Positions 1-11,871 of a stretch of 64,000 nt of DNA are shown here, one piece after another. The notes under the pieces were generated by a model, which was given only the letters and a program-made list of their open reading frames with translations, did not search any database and was not told where the DNA came from. The stretch is from Dioscorea cayenensis subsp. rotundata. Taxonomy: Eukaryota; Streptophyta; Magnoliopsida; Dioscoreales; Dioscoreaceae. The stretch is taken from contig NC_052486.1 in assembly GCF_009730915.1 (NCBI RefSeq), forward strand, positions 21,481,589-21,545,588, written 5' to 3'. How positions within the stretch are numbered: position 1 is the stretch's first letter; every line of letters starts with the position of its first letter. The translations under genes were made by a program, and so were the position numbers.

Positions 1-410
1 CAAACAAATATTATAAATAAACAATCACTTAATTTATTGGTACTAATCTCTTATGTAAGATGATTATTTAAAAAAAAAAAACCTAAGATTGAACCCCAAA
101 ATTCATACAATATGAAAGCACGTATGGTTGTGGAGTGTGCTCCACGCCTGAGTATATCCTTGATTTTTTTAAAAAAAAAATTGGAATATTTTTCACTAAT
201 TTATTTAAAAAAACCAACATTATATATATAATAAATAAATAATAAATTAATACTATGAGCTAAAATACAACTAAAATGATAAATAATTCCATGGTCATTA
301 TAGCATCTTAGGAACTAGTGAATGGAAGAGGCAAAGGAAGTGGTGTGCAAAAGGGAAGTGGGAAGTGGAATCAAAGGGGTGGAAGTTGGGGGCGGGTGGG
401 CCCTCCATGT
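1..410. other. AT-rich spacer, no gene seen
   Basis: AT-rich sequence with several homopolymer A runs and no reading frame that looks coding. From about 380 onward base composition turns GC-rich and merges into the promoter-like patch that follows. Confidence 0.6.
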
Positions 411-431
411 GAGAGAGAGAGAGAGAGAGAG
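411..431. repeat. (GA)n microsatellite
   Basis: About ten uninterrupted GA units. GA/CT runs are common in plant core promoters and 5' leaders, and this one borders a cluster of CACGTG motifs, so a promoter context is plausible. Confidence 0.85.
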
Positions 432-456
432 GTGCAACTCCCAAAGGGCATCGAAT

Positions 457-777
457 CACGTGACGAGGGTGTGATGGGGATCCCGAGGACCCGCCCGCCA
501 CTCTCTTGCACGTGCTCCCTCGTGCTCGCAATTACACCACAGCACGTGAACAGGAGGAGGAACTAGGGATAGCCTTCCACTCCCGCTGGACCATTTTAGT
601 CACTTCTTCGAGTGGAAACTACTCCCGCGAGTGAGATTATCGTATGGTTATTATAGCATGGTGTCGGCTGAGGGATGATTAGCACGTGGGGGTCACTATC
701 GGGTTCGGATCCGTACCTTGTGAGACCCAAACCCGAGTCCGAACCCGCTTGCCGACGACGCGGACCACCCTCACGTG
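457..777. promoter_or_regulatory. Cluster of five CACGTG G-boxes
   Basis: Five perfect palindromic CACGTG hexamers start at 457, 509, 543, 683 and 772, within 321 bases of locally GC-rich DNA. One per about 4 kb is expected by chance. G-boxes bind plant bZIP and bHLH (PIF/MYC) factors. A TATA-like stretch follows at 841-866. No coding sequence is visible downstream on the plus strand, so the patch may drive a gene to the left of the window on the minus strand or a non-coding transcript. Motifs are seen; function is inferred. Confidence 0.55.
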
Positions 778-879
778 GGTTACGTAATGTGGACTCCATT
801 CAACCCAAAGGCTGCGGAAACACTAGTACACTACTTGTTATTATATAAATATATATATATATTATATACAAATATCTCT

Positions 880-904
880 TATTATTATTATTATTATTAT
901 TATT
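880..904. repeat. (TTA)n microsatellite
   Basis: Eight TTA/ATT units in a row just after a TA-rich run. Confidence 0.85.
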
Positions 905-960
905 TTTCTTTCTACTGGGATGCTTTATTGTTTACTATTATTGAACTAGAGGCCTAACAG

Positions 961-3900
961 GGCACAGCATGTGTGAGCACATGTTGATGGTGAGGGTAAA
1001 CCATGTGGCTCAATGAAGATGGCTCACAGGCTGAGGACCACCCTTCCTCACCCCTATTAACTTAGGTTGATATATAGAATACATCAACCGATGCAGTTAA
1101 ACATAGTGTAGTAAAAATTAGGTAACTACACTAAGTTTTAATTAGAGTTTATTAGTTTTAAGTTTTGATTTTTTTATAGTTATTGTAGATTTAATAAAAA
1201 TAAAGTTTAAACGGTTGAAATTTATTGAAATAGTGTGCATAAATTGATTGAACGATTTATATAAAAATATTGTACATCATATCTTTTAATATACACTATT
1301 TATAAACATAATAATATTATTTATTGAATAATACATAATCGTTAGATTGAAATCTAATGATTAATATGAACATTCATAAATTCAATCGTAGATGATGGAT
1401 GATCATATATAAATATAACTTATGTGAGTATATATTGCATGTCTTAGACCAATATACTACAAAGCATTATATATGACGAAGATATTCAGCTTTATGCTTG
1501 AATTATTGTGCTCCAAACTAAAAAAATACAAATATGTTGATTATTATGGTAAGTAAAAATACAAATACACTGACTGATTTAAATAAACATCACTAATAGT
1601 TACATTAGCTGGATCCTATTACAAGACTATTTTTATGATTAAGGATTAAGACTAGGAGGTAGGACGGACAAAGCATAGACTACGTTCAATCATAAGGGAA
1701 ACAGAGTAGCTGTCCCCAATCTAATTGTACTACCTAAGGATTATTAATTTATTTAACTTGCAAATATATATTTGCAATGATGATATATTATTTACACTAT
1801 TTTCAAGTGAAAGTTAGGTTGACTAAGTGTGTTTCACTCGTTGGGTTTAGCGATGGTCAATTGATGGGGTTCATGATTCCCAAGTAATAAATATATCAAT
1901 GTATATATTTACAAGTCAGAAGAGACTTTTTAACAGCTTAGTTTAATTGTGACATAGAATTTCATGAAGGAACTAAATTTAGTCAACAGGCACTTGGTTT
2001 GACCTCATAGGCACACAAGAGTGATATGATTACATTTAGTAGGTGCACTATGCCAGAGAAATTCTCCTAGGAGTTGGGATCTCACATCAAAGTGGGTGAA
2101 GGTTGAGGCTTTTAAGGATCCATTAATCACTTTCCTTAAGACAGGAACATAGATAGCATCCCACCACCCCTATTCCGTTCCACCCTAAACAACAGTGATT
2201 CTGTGATATATATATATATATATATATATATCTAACACAACCTATAAAATTAGTAGTGTTATGTATTAAATATAAGTCAAATAAGTGATAAAATGTCAAA
2301 TCAAAACATGAATGAACTAGCAATTTAAACTCTATTAACCGAGTTCCACAATTACCATAACTGTGCAAAATTTTACTGGAAAAAGTATTTCAAACAGCAT
2401 GATAATTTAAAGTGCAATCAGAGATGTACTGCTAGGATCAGTGAAGGAAGTGAAAGATAGTAACAGAGGACACTGTTGATATTTATGAGCATGGAATGAG
2501 TGGCAGAAATAAGAACAAGATATACTATTTGGTATGAGAAAATATATCAGAAATGTCAAAGAGCTTGCTGGGAACAGTGCAAGTAGTAGTGAATGAATTT
2601 AAACTGCAGCATGGAATGAGTGGCAGAAAAGAAGAGCAATAGTGAATGAAACAAACCTTCAGCATGGACCATTTCTCAGGGTACAACTAGCTCATATCAA
2701 ATTAAGGTTCTAATGGAGATACTCTATTAAATATGAGTACTTTATTCCCACAATTCATTCTAACCATTGAATCTAAATTACCGTCATTTAAAACTGAAAC
2801 AGTTCATTCTAATCATTATGTTCAGTTCACCATTCATTATAACATCTCATGGTCATCAATTAGGAGGTAATACTGTTTGATGTTGATTGAGGAACCACTG
2901 ACAAGGACATAGGACCTAAGCCTTCTCCTCGTTGTTCATTCACCACAATCCATCACAAAAGGAAAACTCTGCAGCAATTTCCAGTCATTTTCACAAGCAA
3001 ATAGATAAATGCTTGGTTTATACTGATTCAAAAGTAATCAACTTAATTGCACTAAAGAATTCTTATTAATTTATAGTGCTGAAGACAATCTGCAGCACTA
3101 CATGCCCCACATTAAATTGTTAGATAGCTCAATTAAGATAGTTAGATTGGTAGGTAGGTATTGAATATTAATGAAGTGTAGTGTATCTTAATCTACATGT
3201 ACATAACCACTAAATGTCTACAGTACGTCTGGTTGGTATCCTTAACATGACACCTATTTGTCATCTAACCAATCTTGCAAATTAGATATTTCCAATGCCA
3301 CCTTTGTTTTATATTTGATATGGCTCCATGGTCCTAATGAAATCATAAAAAGGGCATGCATGAGTTCATATATGAAAATGAACCACAAACTACTCTAATG
3401 TGTTTGGCATTCCAAGTGTTTAAAAAAATACTTGCAGGATAAAAAAAGAAAAAAAAAAAAGGATGGTTGGCTTCAGTCTGCCACCATACCATCCGCACTT
3501 CGCATCCTTTTCGGAAACTAAAAAGGAATGTTGCTTTTGCCTGTCAACACAGCAACAACCATTGACAAAGAAAGAGTGGACATTGGAGCATGGGATGTTA
3601 AGAGTCTAATGACTGATATCAGAAATATACGGTATAAATTCGACTCTTTTTCATCTTTTCTGACAGAAAGTTAGGCACATACTGTTTTTGTTGACTAGTG
3701 TTTACAAGGCATATTCTATTGTAACAAGAAGGAAAATTCAATGACCAATTATATTATTTATTCAACTAATAAATGAATACTAAAATTGGCATGAGCTTGC
3801 TTAATGCTAGCTGTAAAATACAGAAAGAAAAAGTGACAGAAATTCAGGGTATTAAAAGATTGCAGTGAACAATGCAAAACATTCTCAACAGAAGAGTATA

Positions 3901-6017
3901 TTTTTACTAATCAGAAATTAAGAAATTGGTGTTTTGGAGGATTTCGCAGTTTGTTAATGTCGGTTGAATAAAACATCTATCAATTTAGACAATTTCACTA
4001 TTTCAGAAGTTAGACTTAGTGACAGACGGTCTATGGAAATGAACCCTAGAAGCTCAAAAGAAGGTTTTAGATGATAAAATATGTCAAATATCTAATCAAC
4101 ATCAATCATTAACTATATAACCACAGAGTTGGACATATGCCATCATTTAAGCTCAGGAGTTGAACCAGCTGGTCGTGCTCAGATCTTAACACATGTTGGG
4201 GTCCTGTAGGTGTACCATTGCATCAACTCCATAGTGGATTGATCTATGGCTAAGGTCTCAAATAAAATTTGAAAGCATGTTCAACAAGATCTAACCATAT
4301 TGTGATGGCTCCTGATTGAAATTTTATTTCTATAAATACATAATCACTGAAATGATTATCTCCCGTTCATTAGGGAAAATGACAACAGAGGACAGTCATG
4401 GCCCACTATCTCTTATGTCCAGACATATATCTTCGGGGATACAAACCACAATCACCACAAGAGCATTCAAAACCAATGTCCAGAAACAGAAGACAGAGAA
4501 AACTTGCTGGACTAATCCAAATTCTAATAGCTGAGGATCTGTTATATGTGTCCACCTACCAGAGAATAGAATCATTTCCAAGGTCATTTTATTCAAGAAG
4601 AGGGATAAGAACATGCAGAGATGAGCCGAATTACTTTTATGGATATAAGAAACTAAGAATCCAACATTGTCTTAGACTCTTACAAACAAGAAGAATCAAG
4701 TAAACAGTATGAAGAATTATTAATAGAATTGCAGTACACTGAGGGTATGTTGGCAGCACCGTTATAAGAATGTTTTTTCCTTTCCTTTTAAACACTTGGG
4801 ATTATGCCCAACAAGAGTAGAAGAATCAAAACTAAGACATTGTGAAGGATCAAAATGTATCTGGGGAAAAAGTGTCTTACAAGGCAGCAACATTAGTTGA
4901 CTAATTAAATTCTCCAAGCCAAAAGCAAAAGTGTTGACATCATTTGTCACCTTGGCACTGATAGACCCATCTCTGCATAAAATGAAAAATTTTTGTTAGC
5001 CAAGAAACCAAAAGTATACTTGGATAAAGAAACAGCAAAGTATAAAAAAGAAGAATGTATAGTAAGTCCTATTGCATAATTATTTTGAAACAATTAACAT
5101 GTCCAAGAAATGTTGAACATGTAGTTCAATAACATATCAGGCAGCGATTGATGTTGCCTAATCATTGCATCACACAATAAACAGTGAATGCAACTTTCCA
5201 GGGAAAGATCTCAGTCTGACAGGACAAAGGATAGGCGGCAAAACTGTTACAACAACAAAAACATGGATCTACCTTTGAGAGTATCAAACTGACGAAGCAA
5301 AAAATAGTCACGTACCATCATCTGGGAAAAGGAGAATGTTGTTATACAGACATGCTTTATGAAGTTATGGGAAATAACATGTATTTGATTTATGCTACAG
5401 GTCTATGTACACACTGATCTACTCTAACAAGGATACCTTTTTTTGTGTTATAAACAGAGGAATTCATCTTGATGTGCTTTAGAAATTCAGCACCTTCTGC
5501 CTTAAAACAAACCTATACAACAGATTTTCCCCAACAAAACAACATGCTAAATTTTTTTACTATGTTAGTTTCTCATTACCAGTCAAGCTTGAATATCACA
5601 AATGAAGATATAAGAGTATATTTAAAATCATCCAGGAAGCATACACATGGCAAAACATGACAAAGAGGGGATAAAGTTCTACACTTAAGGCAATAGCAAA
5701 ATATATTTTGGGTTTTGCAAATAGAAGTTCCCAAAAATAAAAAATAAAAAAAAAAAAGACTCAAACAAACAAATAAATAAATAAAACTTTGCGTGCAGGT
5801 GCATGTGTGTGTTTCTCCATATGTAATACTAATACATGATGATAGATGCAGGACTACAGTTCGTCATACTAAAAGAGATAGAAAGGGAATTTTACCAGTG
5901 GAACTCAAAAATAATGGCTTGCATAAGGACGTTAGACTAACTATGCAAGCCATATGAAGTGCTCACCTTGGCAACATCAACTAGGATGCAAGTATCAGCA
6001 CAAAAGGGGAGTAATAT
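961..6017. other. Long gene-poor stretch
   Basis: AT-rich DNA with a (TA)n run at 2206-2231 and no frame with coding character; the longest open stretches are near 100 codons and lack recognisable domains. Part of it lies downstream of the minus-strand NFD6-like gene, whose relatives often have alternative 3' exons, so non-coding or alternative 3' exons could lie here, but none can be placed. Confidence 0.4.
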
Positions 6018-6485
6018 GAAGCATAATAGAATTCCATACTACAAACCAAGAGCTAAAGAATAAGATCGATGAAAGAATGGACAACTACAACAACATTGTT
6101 CACAAGCGCAAAGAAAACATAGACATCTCAAGTGTGTTTGGGCAGTGTTCGAATAAATAAGAATAAATTGGATGAGGGGTTTCGAGGTTTTAATTTGGCA
6201 TGGAAGGAAAATTTTCCATTTTCTCTCAAGTTGACCTAGGTTTGACTTATAGAAGCATAATAGAATGCCATACTACAAACCAAGAGCTAAAGAATAAGAT
6301 AGATGAAAGAATGGATAACTACGACAACATTGTTCACAAGCGCAAAGAAAACATAGACATCTCAAGTGTGTTTGGTCAGTGTACGAATAAATAGGAATAA
6401 ATAGTATTAGGGGTTTTGAGGGTTTAATTTGGCTTGGACGGAAATTTTTCCATTTTCTCTCAAGTTGACCTAGGTTTGACTTATA
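6018..6485. repeat. Tandem duplication, period 234 bp
   Basis: Two adjacent copies, starting at 6018 and 6252, differ by scattered substitutions and small indels. Both carry the same stretch from GAAGCATAATAGAAT to TAGGTTTGACTTATA. High similarity points to a fairly recent local duplication. Confidence 0.85.
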
Positions 6486-7100
6486 CTAATTAAAATAATA
6501 TTTTGTACATTAAGTTATAATTTTCCAATTAATGATTGATATTTACAAATTAATAACATTACTAACTATTGTTTTTTCCACATTAATTAAAGATTTTATT
6601 TATTTATTTAAATTTTGCAGAAAGCATTATCCAATTTCAATTCCCAGGAATCCCAACCTATTCGATAGTGTTTTTTGGAGATGCTGGAATAACTTGGGAT
6701 AAAATAATAGAGGTAGGTCATTCTTCCAAATTCCACCTTTAAATTAAAAAAAGAAAAAGAATAAAAAAACCCTCCAATATATCTAGCGCACAAACACATG
6801 ACAGATTACCAACTTTATCACATTAGCAAACCATTCACACTTAAGGATTCCATCTATGGGAACCATTCAATTGCTGGTTTATCCCTTTGATGCACAATAA
6901 AATTCATGTCCTTGCACAAACCAATATTTTAGTAGGTTTTAAGTTTTTAGCACAATTGATAGGATGAGTGAAGTTCTCTCCTGGTAAAAGAATAAACCCA
7001 AGAAAATTTGTCCATAAGAATAACGAGAGATTTCCCACATCATTTGTAACACCATGACTATAATCAAGACTCACTAGTATCGAAGTGTAAGGTATTCTCA

Positions 7101-7372
7101 TGAATAAATCTAAGCAATTACATTTCAATCCTTCAGATAGGGTATCATGAGTGATATTTTAACACAACTAAATGTATATTTTTTTTTGTAAACATCCTAC
7201 CGATCTCCACATTCATATTTGTTTCCATATATCACCTCAATAAATCTAAAAAATTACATTACATAGTCTTTTAGATAGGCTAGCATGAGTAATATTTTAA
7301 GCAATTAAATGTATATTTCTCTGTAGCCGTCCTATCAATCTCCACATTCATATTTGTTTTCATACAGATCTA
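7101..7372. repeat. Tandem duplication, period about 138 bp
   Basis: Two diverged copies (7101-7239 and 7240-7372) share AATAAATCTAA near their starts and ATCTCCACATTCATATTTGT near their ends. No coding content is seen. Confidence 0.75.
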
Positions 7373-8136
7373 AATTTTCAAGTTCATTATTGTGGTGCAG
7401 GGCACTTAGCTGATCACCTACAAATTTTGGTAAACAAAACCTGCTTGTAAAATATTTCAAAAATGATAAAGTGTCCATCCTCATAGGACATATCATCTAA
7501 AACTAACTAAAACATGAAAACAGCATGTGGGAATACCATCCAAACCTATAAGATGTTCCTCATCGAACACTAACTGCCACTAAGGGAGCAAATTGCATAG
7601 ATATTATATTTAAGATGGACCAGATAACCGCAACAGGTCACAAGTTTTGATAATCGCAATTGGCAATGAGGAATTCTTCATTACAAAAGTTGACTCCAAC
7701 TCTTGGCACTCATAAGAGAGGCTAAATTAATGCTTACAAACTAATCTTTCTCACATTAGATTTGTGATAGTGATTAGGCAAAAAGAACAAAGCTAAGTTT
7801 CAGTGCACAATGTCCTAAGGCATATACCATAAGCAAATAAACATCCCAGTGAGACTTATGAGATACTCCATCAAAAGCAACCTAGTTTAGTGGATGATGT
7901 CTTTGTGTTTTCCAATCAAAAGAGTGTCACCTCCTCAATCTCTCCTAAATCCCTTTCTAAATGGCTAATTTATAATCAAATCAACAACTTAAACACAAAA
8001 CATAGTCCTCAATCCTCAATGAGACAAATGAGTCCGTGATCTTCCAACATGGAACACATCTACCTGAATGGAAAACCATGAACTAAGAGCAAGGAGAAGG
8101 AAACCGAGGCTACTCACAGAGGAAAACAAACAAGAC

Positions 8137-8511
8137 CTAGAGTCCGGGATAGGTGCGGCAGAGGGTACCCTGTAAGAGATCTCGGCAGCCCCGGGACGCC
8201 GTGCTCAGCCGGGAAGTCAGCCTCGCCGCAGCCACAGCGCTGTGCAACGGAATCATGGAGCCACTACAGCACCCCAGCTCCACCGGAGACCTTCAACAAT
8301 GACAAACACCATCTCAAATATAGAACAAGCCGCCAAAAAAAGGGAAAAATCACCAAAAATATCACCTGGATAGCAGATGCGACCGTCGGTTCGTCGGAGA
8401 GAGGATGGAGGATGGCCGCGCAGCCGGCGCCGGCGACATGGTCTTGGAGATGAAGGCTCTGAGAGGGGAGATAGAAGCTCGGGTCATGGATCGGATGGAG
8501 GGGGACGCCAT
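8137..8511 (-). CDS. NFD6: NUCLEAR FUSION DEFECTIVE 6-like small organellar protein
   Basis: Two exons: 8511-8366 (ATG at 8511) and 8290-8137 (TAG at 8139-8137), joined through a GTGATA donor and a GAAG acceptor in phase 2; 300 nt, 99 residues. The N-terminal half is rich in Arg, Ser, Ala and Pro with almost no acidic residues, typical of a mitochondrial or plastid targeting peptide. The second exon encodes the conserved family tail: SPVELGCCSGSMIPLHSA, then a stretch with AARLTSRLS, ending in TLCRTYPGL. In Arabidopsis NFD6 is an organellar protein needed for polar nuclear fusion; the molecular role is unknown. Relatives use alternative 3' exons, and a possible internal donor (CAG-GTACCC) is present in exon 2. 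Family assignment is from recalled sequence pattern, not a search. Confidence 0.8.
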
Positions 8512-8546
8512 TGGAGGGAAAGAGGGAGCTTTGGGCGCTACTCGAA

Positions 8547-8560
8547 TTAGGGTTTATAAA
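8547..8560 (-). promoter_or_regulatory. Telo-box and TATA-like core in front of NFD6-like gene
   Basis: On the minus strand TTTATAAACCCTAA combines a TATA-like string with a telo-box AAACCCTAA (complement of 8547-8555), ending 36 bases before the ATG. Telo-boxes are frequent in promoters and 5' leaders of plant housekeeping and organelle-biogenesis genes. If the TATA-like string is used, the transcript leader would be very short; it may instead lie inside the leader. Confidence 0.5.
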
Positions 8561-8599
8561 GCGCTTGAAGTTTGAACTATCTAAAGAAGTCCAAAACTA

Positions 8600-10220
8600 A
8601 TTCGTAGTCCTTATTCTTATTTTGTTTATTAAAAACTCCCTGAAATTATTTTAATTGTAATTCAGGCCTCGCAAAGAAAAATTCAATAAATTTTTTATTT
8701 AATAGAAATTAGAGGATATATTTTGAAATTTTCAGCTGTATTTCTATTTTGTGAGTTTTTTTTTCACTGTTTTCTTTTTCCCAACAAAAGAAAATTTAGA
8801 CTTTTAACAATTTTACAATTAAATTTTTATTATAATAATTTTTTTAATGATATGATTGAAAGATTAAAATTTATTAACTACATTCAAGCATTCATCTTGG
8901 TCTCTAAATTATACAAAATTTATTTATTTCGTAGGTTAGTCTTTTTGTTCGAAGCACCAATTAATTGATCATTTAGAGCATTTTATTGTTTTTTATTGTT
9001 TATTTATTTTGTATTTTTTTTATCTATGGTGGATTTTATATATTTTTTTAACTTTTCTTGCAATATTGCACTTGTATTGGTCTATTAATTTTAATAAAGT
9101 GTGATTTATCTTGGAAAGGAATGGGTTTGTGTTTAGCATTTATGTTTAATGGTTGGTGAAGTTTGGTATGGGTATTCATGTTTTTTTGTGGTAGTATAAT
9201 GTTTACAATGTATTGCATTGGTGTTTGTTGTTGTTTTATGTTTATATGGTTTTCTTTTAATTCCTAATTCCATTAGGAATTTATTATTAAAATAAATAAT
9301 AATAATAAGATATTTTAAAAAAATAAAAATGAATAAAAGAGGGAGGGAAAAAGAGGGAGTTTGAAGTTTTAAAAAAGAAATTTAAATTCAAAAAAAAAAA
9401 GAAGAAGAAGAAGAAGTGATAAGAATTGGAAAAAAAAAAATTTTGAATTTAAATTTTTAAAAATTCTCACGTGATTGAAGATTTTATGGGGGTGTTGAGG
9501 ATTTTTGGAGGAACAGATGCTTAAAAAAAAAGAAAGAGAATATATATATATATATATATTTAAAGATATATAAGCATATATATATTTTTATTTGAAATTT
9601 CAAAATATATGAACAATAATAAAAAAAGAAGGAAATTCAAAATAATAATAATAATAATAAATATATAAAAAAAGATTATGGATAGGGATATGAAATTTTG
9701 AATTCAAAACTTTTTTTTTAAAAAAAAAAATATCTCCCGAGAGTTGGAGATTCTTCGGAGTGTTGAGGATTTTTGGGACAAAAAAAGGAACAAAAGAAGA
9801 CTGAGAGGGGGATAGAAAAAAAAAGGAAGAAAAAAAAGTTGAGAGATGGAACAAGAGGAGACGGAGAAGGGGACGAAGAGAAGAAAAGAAAATAAACAGA
9901 GAAGGAGAAAAGAAGGGAGAAGACAAGAGGTCGGAGAAGGTTCGCCAAGAGGTATTACATTTCTCCTTAAAAATAAATATATGGAAAAAATACAATAATA
10001 ATCAACATTATTTTGATGAGTGTGATGCATTCATACTTTCACATGCACCGGGTCCCGCCTTTTGATGATGCTTTTGGGAAATTGAGTGCATGTCATGTAT
10101 ATTCCATGGCATGATGCTTCTCTCATGGATTAAAAAGTGAATAATGCAATGGGTCCCACATGCCCATGATTTTCCTTTCAAAACTAATGCATGTATGTAC
10201 GTTGATGTTCTTCATAATTT
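8600..10220. other. Low-complexity AT-rich and purine-rich spacer
   Basis: Contains long A/T runs, a (TA)n run near 9541-9560 and a purine-rich tract at about 9780-9955. Apparent minus-strand frames here are Ser/Leu/Phe-rich readings of that polypurine tract and are not supported as genes. Confidence 0.6.
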
Positions 10221-10222
10221 AA

Positions 10223-10540
10223 ATGCATGTACATGCTGCTCTCTCTCATTCATGCTCTCTCTCTCTAAAAAAAAAAGAATATACATAATTTGTCCATGCA
10301 TGTAAAGAGAAACACATGCACATGTATTACCATGAATTTTTATGCATTTAAAGAGAAACGAAGCATGCGCATGTACGTGTATTAGCATTCATTTCTTCTC
10401 TCTCTCGTTCATACTCTCTCTTTCTCTCTCTAAAAAATATATATATATAATTATTTTCATGCATTTAAAGAGAAGCACATGCATGCTCTTTTCTCTCCAG
10501 TGCTCTTTCTCTCTCCTTCTTTCTCTATTTCTTTATTTCC
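10223..10540. repeat. Degenerate tandem repeat with RY motifs and CT runs
   Basis: Roughly three copies of a 100-115 bp unit. Each pairs a CATGCA-rich segment and ATTTAAAGAGAA with a CTCTCTCTC run and a poly-A or TA run. CATGCA is the RY element bound by B3 factors in seed promoters, but here it is part of the repeat and may have no function. Confidence 0.6.
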
Positions 10541-10551
10541 CTCGCCGGAGA

Positions 10552-11071
10552 CATGGGCGGATCTCACAGCCGCGAGAGCCTCGGTCTCTCTGATTCTGAA
10601 TCCAAGTCCGAATTCGAAGAAGTAATAGAAGAAGCATTGCAATCAGGTTCAGGTGTCTACGCATCCAGGTCCGAAACCTAAACCCACTCCTCTGTCGATG
10701 ACATGGATGTTGAGGAGATCTTGAGAAGACGCCCAATGTTGTGGCCGTTGAGCAAGATCTGTTGGAAGAGCTTGAGGAAGAAGCTGCTGGTGGTGGGATT
10801 CAGAGCCTTGATTTTGGAGCGCTTGATAATAGCTGCTTCGTTGGTGATTCAAAGATGAATCAATTGAGGACAGCCGATTCAAGCATGGGAGATTTTCGAT
10901 GACCGATTCTCTTGAAGCTTCGTCGGCGGTTGAGGATGTCAAATGATGAGGATGAGGTGTTATGATCAGTTAGCAACCCCTCCGATAGTTCTGATTCTGT
11001 CCATAGAACTGGTTGGAGTTTGCAGATGCGTGGATTGTGATTAAGTCGAAGGAGGTCTCTTTCCATGCTAT
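10552..11071 (+). pseudogene. Decayed fragment of an acidic protein gene
   Basis: From an ATG at 10552 a GC-richer segment reads MGGSHSRESLGLSDSESKSE, then an acidic EEVIEEAL stretch and a stop after about 43 codons. Beyond the stop the same frame reads DDMDVEEILRR. A one-base shift near 10730 opens a further acidic stretch (EQDLLEELEEEAAGGGIQSL) running to about 10900. Composition contrasts sharply with the AT-rich surroundings. I do not recognise the protein. It looks like an old gene copy or captured gene fragment broken by a stop and at least one frameshift; an intact gene with sequencing errors is the alternative. Confidence 0.4.
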
Positions 11072-11460
11072 AGGTAATGCATGTATTTTTAGCATGCAGG
11101 GGAGAGAAAGAGAAGGTTAGCCATTACATTGTGCTGAGTGTGTGATAATGATGGATTTGTTTGCTTGAACTTCATATAGCTTGGCCCGTGCAGATATCTT
11201 ATTTGTGTTTTCGATGGTGTGGATAGTGTGGGTGAGAATGGGAGTATCATGATCCAACAGTTTGACCACTTAGTTTGATACAAAGGAAGACTAATCATCA
11301 ATTTAATAGCAAATAATGTTGATCGACTTTTGTTGATTATTCGAGTTACTAGCAATGAACTTGGCAGCTCAAGAAAGATGCTTTCCCTCTCATTATTTGA
11401 TCTTTTTGTGTCATGCGACCGCTGATGCTGCCGCTAGAATTTTTGTGGGAATATAAGTAT

Positions 11461-11830
11461 GCCTGAAAAAAAAAAGAGAATGAGAAAAAAAAATGAAAGA
11501 TGGGTAAAAAAAAAAGAGAGTGAAAAAATGAAGGGAAAAATGAAAGGATGAGTAAAAAAAAAATGAAGGATAAAAAATATATGAAGGAGTGAAAAAGAAG
11601 GTAGAAGAAAGATGGAAAAAAATGAAAAGAAGGATGAGTTAAAAAGAGAGAAGAAAAAAATATGGAAAAAAATGAAGGGTGAATTTTAAAAGAGAGAGAA
11701 GGAAAAAAATATGGAAAAAAATGGAAGGGTGAGTTGAAAAAAAGAGGAGAAAGGAAAAATATGGGAAAAATGAAAAGGATGGGTTTAAAAAAATGAGGAA
11801 AAAAAGTAAAGGATGAATTTGAGTGGGGGT
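11461..11830. repeat. Purine-rich low-complexity tract
   Basis: About 370 bases of GA-rich plus-strand sequence built from variants of GAAAAAAATGAAGG and GGATGAGTTAAAAA. It appears to be an eroded short-unit tandem repeat. Confidence 0.7.
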
Positions 11831-11871
11831 ATTTTTGGTAATTTTTGTAAGGCCTCCTATATAAAAAAATC

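Noticed and set aside
9600-10030. Overlapping minus-strand Ser/Leu/Phe-rich frames
   Set aside because: They are readings of a polypurine tract and AT-rich DNA, with no conserved composition or splice context.
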